DNA of 41,986 nucleotides, taken from contig DF237460.1 in NCBI GenBank assembly GCA_000708835.1, positions 1 through 41,986 of the forward strand, in the 5' to 3' direction. Shown here piece by piece: positions 34,539-41,986 of the stretch (position 1 is the first letter of the stretch; every line of letters begins with the position of its first letter). The notes beneath the pieces are model-generated. The model saw only the letters and a program-made list of their open reading frames with translations. It had not been told where the DNA came from and did not search any database. Source of the DNA: Klebsormidium nitens (taxonomy: Eukaryota; Streptophyta; Klebsormidiophyceae; Klebsormidiales; Klebsormidiaceae). Made by a program: the position numbers and the translations under genes.

Positions 34539-36769
34539 CCGCTTCCGGGATCTCCGGTCGCTCGGGTCGTGGCCCCTGTGCTTGGAATCCTAAGCTGCCT
34601 GCGTATACTGGCTTATTGACCAACTTATAGGATTTTTTGACCTAGATATGCTGGCAAAATTGTCCAATAATAACATTTTTCAAGACTTGAAAGATTACAT
34701 AGACGATTCACAGGGAGTTCGGCCACCTTTTGTTATCAATTGGGGTCGCCACTCCGGCCGCTACGGAGTGGCCTGCAGAAAGGCTGTCGCCGCTTTGCGT
34801 TCGGCTTGTATTAATATAGACTTGTACAATATTATGTCAGACAAGAGGTTGTTGGATATGAGGTAGTGGTCCAGAAAAATTTGCGCAGAAAGTCGGGGTA
34901 CAATTTATACTTAGACAGACGGCTACCATGCGACCCTTCCGAAGTTCTACCCTACGAAGGAAAGTGGGTATAGCAATACAGTGACTGCTTGGTTTCATTG
35001 AGTTGGCATGCAGCGCTGAAGCAGGGTCAAACGCGCATGTGCCCTTGTCCAGTGAAACGAATCACAAACTTGTTTCCACGGTTAAAGCGCGGTGCGTCGG
35101 CGGGTTTTTGCTGCTTGCATGATTGCTGCATGAGACCGCTTGACGATCATGAACTCAGAACGGACTAAATTGCATGGACCGGGGCTATTCTCATGCGCGG
35201 ACCTATAGCCTGCCAGCGCAAACGTGAGTCTGAACAACACATCATAACAACCGTTGTTGAACAAGGCGGCGGCAGACGGTCTCGAGCAATGTAGCGGATA
35301 ACGTAGCTCTAGCCGGCTGCCTGTGTGCCTTTGCTCCGTGCCAGCTCAGCATGGCATGTGCGTCGATGGTTCTCAGAAACGATCGTACTGTACTAGCTAC
35401 TATGAGATCTATCATTCAATTCAGTCAGTCGCGGCTAGCGAGCTAGAGGTGTGCAAGATCGAAAGCTGCCCGCGCTAGCTGCGTGCAAGTGCGAGCATCC
35501 GTTTGTTATCATTGTCGTCTCTGCATGCTCTGACAGGCCCCGGCCATGTCAGAGGTCAGAAACGTCTAGCAAATCTATAAGACTGAAATTTATTAACGGA
35601 AAATCATAACGCGCGTTTCACAAAACCCGTTGGGCATGTGCAGAATCCAGTCGAATCCCTGGACATCTCCGAAAAACTTTCAGTTGTCTTTGCCGCTATC
35701 TTTTTGAGACGATTTTCGAAAATTGACTCCCAAACATCTACGGACACCTGTCTGTTCAATGCGTAACATGAGCGCAACGTCAAGCTAGACTGCGCCCTCT
35801 GCTTCGTGCCCTGGTGATAACTGCAAAGGTAAGAGGAAGCCTTGAGAACGTTGATCATGCAAGACCGCGCGCTTTCTTCTGCATATACAGGCTACAGTAT
35901 ATATAGCATGCGGAACTGCGGCGGGCACGTAAGTAGTCAGTCAGCTGTGACACGGAAGCAATTAAGCGTTTGGACCAGATAAAGAGCAGCGGCGGCCGGC
36001 ATAAGCCGCGCGTGGTCACGTAAGCATTTCCGACGTGCAATTACTGCAGGACAAGTACTGTACCGATCTACCGAAGCAGCTTGATCTTCTGCAGCACTTC
36101 TAGTGCAGCAACCATAAAAAACTTCGGCAGCTGGCGAATTGCGAGTACTAGGCTTATGGATCTCTCACGTCTCTGCAAGAAACAAGCCTGGCATTCAAGT
36201 TTGCCCAGACGCGGTGGTTCTTTGTAAACGTGCAAGCGAACGTTTAGCTCCTAATGAATCTTCCGGATAACCAGGTACCCGCAACCGTCTTCGGATAGTA
36301 CGTTATGTAGAGATTGGAAGTTCTGTCTTTCTGGCCCCATTGAGCTTATCAGAACATACAATATGGTCAAAATAATTTGAGCAGAGTCCCTATACTTCGC
36401 GGGTCTACGATATGGCAATCTCCAGCTTACCACGACATCTTCCAGTTGCCTCTAGGTGCGTTCCGTTGTATTTAAGCAGCCTAAGGCAGTACGTCGTCCC
36501 GTTTCATCTGCTTTATCGACTCTCGTTATAGTCCGAGCATTCACTGTCTTTATAGCCGACATTCCGACATTAACCATTAGAAAATACCAAGACGTAGGCA
36601 GACTGTCAAAATCAACGTACTAAGATTACTTCGAGCACAACCTACTGCCAATCAAAAGCTAGCACTACTAACACTACAACCCGCTACTGAGAAACACACC
36701 TCCACCAACGAGACCCTCTATCATACAACAATACGCTTCGAAGCTCCTCCAGCGACTCCAACCGGTGGG
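34539..36769. other. Convergent 3' intergenic region, kinase (+) and RING gene (-)
   Basis: No gene, RNA gene or mobile element is recognised in 2.2 kb. The longest frame (34648-34866, +) has no family resemblance and lacks the GC-rich third positions of the neighbouring genes. The stretch 35880-36760 is AT-richer and without open frames of note. Confidence 0.5.
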
Positions 36770-38355
36770 TCACATGTGGACAACCTCCAGCTTGGGCTTC
36801 TTCGCGCCCAGGTCACAGTTGCTGGGGCACCGGTAGTTAAACGCCCCGCTCTCGGCTTTCTCCGCACGCGCGCGCATCTTCCGGAAGTAAACCTCCAGGC
36901 ACCGGTTGCAGTAGAGCGCGTGGTTGCACTTGTGGGCCGTCCCTTTTGCCGCGAGAATGATCATGCGCTGGCGCTCGGCGTCCCACTCCTCCAAGCAGAT
37001 TGCGCACACGTTGGAGTCGGCATCCGCCTGCTCGAAAGTCGCATATCTCAGAAACGTAGCGCAGATCTCACTTGGGGTCTGGATCGGTCTACATTTTTCG
37101 TTTCGCTTGTTCAAGCGTCTGTTATGTTTCTGTGCTTCTTCGTCGGAATGCTTAAAACAAGGGGAATCTGGGTCGGATCAAAAGAAGTTAAATTTCCTCT
37201 ATTTTTTTCGGGAATATTTCATACGTAGGAGAGGACGCACCCAAGGTTATTGCGGTATGGTCTGAAGTTAAGAAGGTCGCAAATGTGCAGAAGAGGAAGC
37301 AAAAGTTCACCCCAAGAGCCAGCGTCGCACCCCAAAGACCTCATGACCTGACACTCGGGATATATGCAGAACCTGCAAATTTTGCGGCCGTGTGGCCTTC
37401 CGCAAACGGTTCAGTGAGCGAGCCGCACCTTCCGCTTCTTTGCAGGGGGGGAGTTCTCCGTCAGCCTCAGCATCGGTTGCCTCTTGCCCGTGCCACTCGA
37501 CAGCAGCCGCACCTTCGCTTCCGTGTCAGCCTTCATTCCGTCCAGAACAGACTTCCGCTTCAGCAGCGTTCCGGTCTGCCGGGCGCCTCGTTCCGGTTCC
37601 GCTTTCGCTGGAGGAGCGCGGGCGAGCCCAGCTCGCATCGCCGCACGCTTCACTCTTTCACGGTAGAATGCCGCGATCTTCTGAGGATCCCGGAGAAGTG
37701 CTTCCGTCCGCACTTCCTTTCCCTCGATCCTCTTCACCCAAACGAGCTTGATGCACGAAGGGAGCTTGCTCGGGACCCCGTTAAGAAACGGAACCGCCGT
37801 CCCTGCAGTTCCCTGCTTCGCGAGGAACGGATTCTGATCGGTCACGCCCATCTTCTGACTTCCCCCGCCGAAGTGGGCGGTTCCAAATGCAGTGGGTCTC
37901 TCCTTAGGTTCACCTTGGCCGGGCCATTTCACACTAAGCCCGGTCCCGCTTGCACGGAGGGCGACTTCGCGTGGGGGCTTGTTCTCATTGGTGGCGGTAG
38001 CCACCAACTGGCTGCCGGGCATGTTCACACCGACCGGGTTTGCTGCACAGCCGGTCACGCCAACTTCGGTTGTTGGTGCCATCTTCTCCTTAGTCGTGTT
38101 CTCAGAGGCTCCATTTCCTGCACCCCCATTTGCGCCCGCCAGCACAGCCCCCCCATGCGCACTCCCGCTGTAGCCAATTGGATCATTAACCCGTTCACCC
38201 CCCCGGATCCGCTCATCCATGTACTGGGCGCAAAACGCCAGCTGCAGGTGCAGGGCGCGTGCGCGCTTTGCCGCATCGGCTGAGGGATCCCTTCGGGAGC
38301 GCTCCTCCTGCTCGAGTTTCGCGACGTGCAGATTTGCTGCGTACTTCTGAAGCTG
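36770..38355 (-). CDS. RING-finger protein, probable nuclear E3 ubiquitin ligase (5' end missing)
   Basis: The last exon (37027-36770) encodes a RING finger: CAICLEEW, a long loop, CNHALYCNRC, and RCPSNC near the C terminus, which fits zinc binding and ubiquitin-ligase activity. The preceding exon (38355-37429) is a long open frame joined in phase 0 at AAG/GTGCGG. It starts after a TTTTAG acceptor with QLQKYAANLHVAKLEQEERS and encodes low-complexity sequence, a helical stretch (LRDPQKIAAFYRERVKRAAM) and a basic PPAKKRK nuclear-localisation-like motif at its end. If the junction is not spliced, the frame ends at 37411 and the RING is lost. At least 394 residues are visible; the start lies in an upstream exon that I could not place with confidence. 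An internal ATG at 38220 is possible but would drop well-formed coding sequence. Substrate and pathway unknown. Confidence 0.68.
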
Positions 38356-40344
38356 CTAAAATGTCCAATCTGCACAACCGTACCACAGAGATTCAAAATC
38401 GAGGAAGGACGTCTAAAAGGGGTGTTGTCCCGGGCCCAGATTGACACTGATTTGGGAAAACGTTGGCGAAGCTAGAGGTTCTCATTTGGGCGAAACAGAG
38501 CCTCCAAAAGCTTCGACCCTTCGATGCAATCAAACTGCCTGATTCGGTAAGCCCACAGGTGAAAAGGCTGAATACGCTGCTCGCTCAGGAAATCTCTAAC
38601 GAAATCCCGGCTGGCGGGTTGACAAGCTGGCATTCGACTCTTGGATTGGCAGGACTTGTGAAGACAAGAAGGATTTTGTGCACAAATAAGAGGAACGAAT
38701 GGAAAGTTCATATTGCCCACGTCATTCATGATCAGCCTTACTACTTAGTGCCACTCAAATACCCGGGTCTAGACGCACTTCCCAACATCTTTCGATTGGC
38801 AAAGTTATATGTCTGTCACCGTTGTGTGCCAAACCGACATAGAAACAGTAAAAATTAAGTAGAGTATCCCGAATGTATCAGACTTGCCTCGCCACATGGC
38901 GACCAGTTTGGGGAGGACTGTGGGCTGTTGAAGTCCTGTTGCTTCGGCCGTTTGAGAGAGCGGGGCAGTCCTTGGTGCTGCAAGTGCGGCCGCACTGACT
39001 AAGACTCGATGCGGGCTGAGGGAAGCCTTCTGCCACCCGCTTTCGATATCCGGCTTTGTGTTCATCATGTGTCCAGCCTCGAGGGGAGTACTGGGATTGT
39101 CGCGGCTCTGCGGGATTCAAGGGAAGCATGATATTATCAGTGAATCTTAAGTGGGGATCCAAAGAGGCAACTTTCTTTTCTTGTCACAAGGTCCCACGAA
39201 GGCGAGTTCTGGAGCTCCCTTCTGGCAATATCATGGCAGTAAAAAGTGCCATGCATATTACAAACTTGAAGACCGAGTCCGCATGGGCCACGCAGGCCGA
39301 CCACTCAGTCTTGGGGAACCCATGCTGAACGTGTCTTGCACTTACGTCTAAGAACTTGCACGAGCCGCGTTTCCGAATGAGAAAGTGTTCGTTAAGAACC
39401 GGCTGATCATGTGACACGCATTCAGTTACAAAACGGTGTATGTGTTAACGGTTGAGCTACATGACGCCAAGCTTTGCAGGGCATAGGCTGTGAATTGTCG
39501 CTTCGAATGACTGGGGCATTGTTAATAGCTCGGCCGATACCTGCTTGGGACGATAAAGAGCGAGCGCCTTCTTCTTGTCTTCAGCGTACATGATCGACTG
39601 AGCGGCGGCCTGGTACCGTTGTGTAGAAGGTCGAACGTCGTCGTCTGTGCAAATAATGACCCTGTTCATTGAGATGCCGGAGCGTGCAAAGCATGATCAA
39701 GACAATTTGAATCAATCAACTGATCCGTGATCTATGGCAAATGCCCCGGTCATTATGAGCGGTGGTATGTGGATCATGTGGATTTGGATTGAATTCGGAT
39801 TCAAGGCCTTTTGAGGAACGAGCGGCCTTGACAACGCCAGTCAGTGTATAAATTTGTGACATGCAACAAATGCCCTTTTTGGACAGTGGTAGCAGCACAC
39901 TGCTGCGGTCAGCATACCGTCTTTATTCAATCCTAGCCAGAGCTAGCCATAAGCTGGTCGGAACTCGTTTTGCTTGATGACATGCAAGCACGAAAGGGTC
40001 CAAATGGGACTACCTAGCTGTTTCCCCTCTCTCCAATTGAAGCGCAGATTACGAGCTTAGCTACAGCCGCTGTGCGCTACTTCAAGTCGTTTCGAACAGT
40101 CCAACGTATCCTTTCGACGGACGCTGCAAATCGGTCCACATGGCTTTTGCGAGCGACTGCAAAGGTGGGCTTTCTGTCGCCGTGTTGGGACATGTTCCGT
40201 CCTTGCAATCACGGTTGGATCGACGACAGTGCTAATGAGGGATCCCTGGGTCTTTGCGGGCAGCTGCAGATGAGATTGCCAGGGCAGACTCCCTTCGAGT
40301 CTGGATCAGTCAGCGGTACTTACCGTGAATGCAGAGCAGCGTAG
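38356..40344. other. Unresolved region upstream of the RING gene
   Basis: The missing first exon or exons of the RING gene should lie here on the minus strand, but none joins in phase with good sites. Candidates are a frame beginning with tandem ATGs at 39068 (MMNTKPDIESGWQKAS..., ending near a weak GT at about 38877) and a small ATG-started frame at 39669-39457 (MNRVIICTDDDVRPSTQRYQ...). Neither resembles a known family. No repeats or RNA genes were recognised. Confidence 0.4.
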
Positions 40345-41986
40345 GTGCGTACTGGCGCTCAGCTGAGTTCAAAAGCTGAAGGTGCAGAGAACGTCGACCG
40401 GTGGGTGGAAATTTGCTGGGCACGACTGCGCGGTGTCTGGATAATCGGTCGGTCTCGCAAACTCGGGAAATGTGAGGCGACTTGCAATCGGACGGCCACG
40501 ATTCAGGAAGAAGTTGACGTTTCGTACGTGCTGTACGGCGGGCCGCAAAAATGCTTGTGCTTTCGATGGAGCCGGCCGCCCAATCGATTCACTACCAATG
40601 AATTGATGCAAATTCTACCTAATCTGGAAAATAATAAAGCAGTGGGACTCGATCTAATGCCGAATGAAGCCATCAAGCATGGTGGGAACGCTCTATGCAA
40701 AAGCATGCTCACACTATTTAACGGATTCTGGCAATCGGAAATCACCCCAGGTATATGGGCAAAAGCCTCGGTGCATCTCGTTTACAAGGGCAACGATGCG
40801 GACTTACTTGCAGTCGATTCTTACCGGCCAATCTCGCTCACATCAAATCTAATGAAAGTTTTTGAGCGTGCCATTTACAATCGATGCACACACAAGCTCG
40901 ATGCCACCGACCACTTGCCCGACGAACAAGCTGGTTTTCGTGCCGGACGATCTTGCTTGGATCAAATATACATACTTCGCGAACTACTAGACTCCTTCCG
41001 TGCTGCCAAAAAAGGGGTATGCGCTTGCTTCATCGATTTGAAACAAGCATTTCCCTCGACCTGGCGAGACGCAATATGGCACCGCCTTCGAGAGGCAGGT
41101 ATAGCTGGCCGAATGTTCCGGATAATGCAATCCCTGTACCTGAATAATGAGTCCGCTATCATAACCCCATATGGCCTAACTGACGCTTTTAAAACCGACC
41201 TTGGAACACGACAAGGTGCGGTGTTGAGCCCACTTTTGTTTTCAGTAGTAATCTCCCCTCTTTTAGATGAATTAAGAGAAAAAGCACTCGGCGTCCGATT
41301 TGCTACCCTCCTCATTCCCGGACTCTTTTACGCTGACGATATCGTTCTTCTAGCCGAAAGCCCCAACCAACTTCGAGAAATGCTCAATCATACGATCATA
41401 CGTCAATCTTTTTTCGCAGATGGCGCTTCATTGTAAATCAGAAAAAATCAAAAGTAGTCGTTTTTGGCCACGAATTCCTAACGCCGAGCGATCGTGCAGA
41501 CTGCATGTTTTTTCTCTCTGGCCTTCAGATTCAAGTGCAAGAATTTTATAAATACCTTGGAGTTATCTTTCAGGCTGATGGCAAATGGAATCTTACAATC
41601 GACCAAAGCATGCTCAAAGCTCAGAAAACACTTGGCGAACTAATCCAAGCAGGGATCGGCGAAGATGGCTTGCAAATAGGGCATAGCACGCCTATATATC
41701 TCATGTGCGCTGCCTCAACTTCTCTATGGATCCGAAATTGTATCACTCAACCCTTCTCTACTAAAATTGATGGAAACACACCTTCATAAAGCTGCCCGCA
41801 ACATCTTTGGAAAGAAAGGAAATTGCAACGTCATATTTGAAGCTCTCAGGGGCGACCTTGGTTGGCTCTCAATGGATTCGCAATTCAATCTCGCCAAAGC
41901 TCGCTTCTTTGGCTACCTTTGCCGCTGTGCCGATAACCGCCTCTTGAAAAAAGTTTTTCTAGCTCGTTACGCCGAACTAGTTGGGA
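40345..41986 (+). mobile_element. Decayed non-LTR (LINE) retrotransposon, runs off the window
   Basis: The frame from 40345 enters a reverse transcriptase of the non-LTR type at about 40576. Visible blocks are SYRPISLTSNLMKVFERA, DEQAGFRAGRSCLDQI, CFIDLKQAF, TRQGAVLSPLLFS and the catalytic FYADD (41326-41340). The frame is then broken by an 8-bp tandem duplication (41387-41402) and again near 41670-41690; beyond this the typical C-terminal LINE region continues (LLYGSEI, RGDLGWLSMDSQ) to the window edge. No apurinic endonuclease domain or first open frame is visible upstream, so the copy is probably 5'-truncated. The 5' boundary is approximate. Confidence 0.88.
40576..41986 (+). pseudogene. 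LINE reverse transcriptase, frameshifted, 3' end outside window
   Basis: This polymerase would copy element RNA into DNA at a nicked target. The fingers and palm blocks and the YADD box are intact in one frame up to about 41390. An exact tandem copy of ATCATACG shifts the frame there and leads to a stop after GASL at 41436; reading on in the other frame gives FFRRWRFIVNQKKSKVVVFG, the expected continuation. A second shift occurs near 41680. Such a copy cannot make a full protein. Codon use is AT-richer at third positions than in the host genes. Confidence 0.85.

Noticed and set aside
37285-38283. 332-codon open frame on the plus strand
   Set aside because: Antisense to the long RING-gene exon, which has the better coding composition and joins in phase to a clear RING finger.
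1-41986. tRNA genes, rRNA, riboswitches and CRISPR arrays
   Set aside because: Scanning for tRNA B-box-like strings and for regularly spaced repeats gave no candidate that could fold properly; several GGTTC-like strings were isolated matches.

Overview
The window looks like nuclear chromosomal DNA of a green-lineage eukaryote. The most likely source is a streptophyte (charophyte) alga of the Klebsormidium type. That assignment is inferred from GC-rich third codon positions, GT-AG introns of about 300-1000 bases, plant-like spliceosomal and recombination genes, and a C-terminal COM1/CtIP domain that reads like the land-plant version. No bacterial operons, CRISPR arrays, rRNA genes or convincing tRNA genes were seen. 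All exon boundaries were read by eye from GT/AG sites and reading-frame phase.

Layout, with strand: (1) 1-1834, no gene recognised. (2) 1835-7553 (-), a six-exon TFIP11/STIPL1/Ntr1 G-patch spliceosome-disassembly factor of 913 residues. (3) 8315-12321 (+), a three-exon COM1/SAE2/CtIP homologue of about 1040 residues with a 2.7-kb last exon. (4) 13771-about 17835 (-), a helical protein with a C-terminal MYND zinc finger; a 186-bp MITE with a perfect 9-bp target duplication sits in or at the edge of one exon. (5) 18138-22172 (+), a seven-exon secreted short-chain dehydrogenase/reductase with an extra N-terminal region. (6) 24045-26869 (-), a histidine-phosphatase (phosphoglycerate-mutase-like) gene with one duplicated internal exon that stays open, plus a decayed copy of its last exon just downstream. 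(7) 29739-34538 (+), a seven-exon atypical protein kinase. (8) 36770-38355 (-), a RING-finger protein with an unresolved 5' end. (9) about 40345-41986 (+), a decayed LINE reverse transcriptase running off the window end.

The seven host genes alternate strand without exception, so every intergenic space is either a divergent promoter region (7554-8314, 17836-18137, 26870-29738) or a convergent 3' region (12322-13770, 22173-24044, 34539-36769). They do not form one pathway: RNA splicing, double-strand-break end resection, redox and phosphatase enzymes, a kinase and a RING protein stand side by side, as expected of a eukaryotic chromosome arm.

The most unusual signal is a pair of short inverted-repeat elements (16965-17150 and 29102-29286). 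They share an 81-base C-rich core but have entirely different terminal inverted repeats, and each terminal repeat is itself built from a directly repeated subunit. One of them lies, in frame and without stop codons, between two alternative splice donors of the MYND gene. The second most interesting signal is the duplicated exon in the phosphatase gene, whose differences are mostly synonymous.
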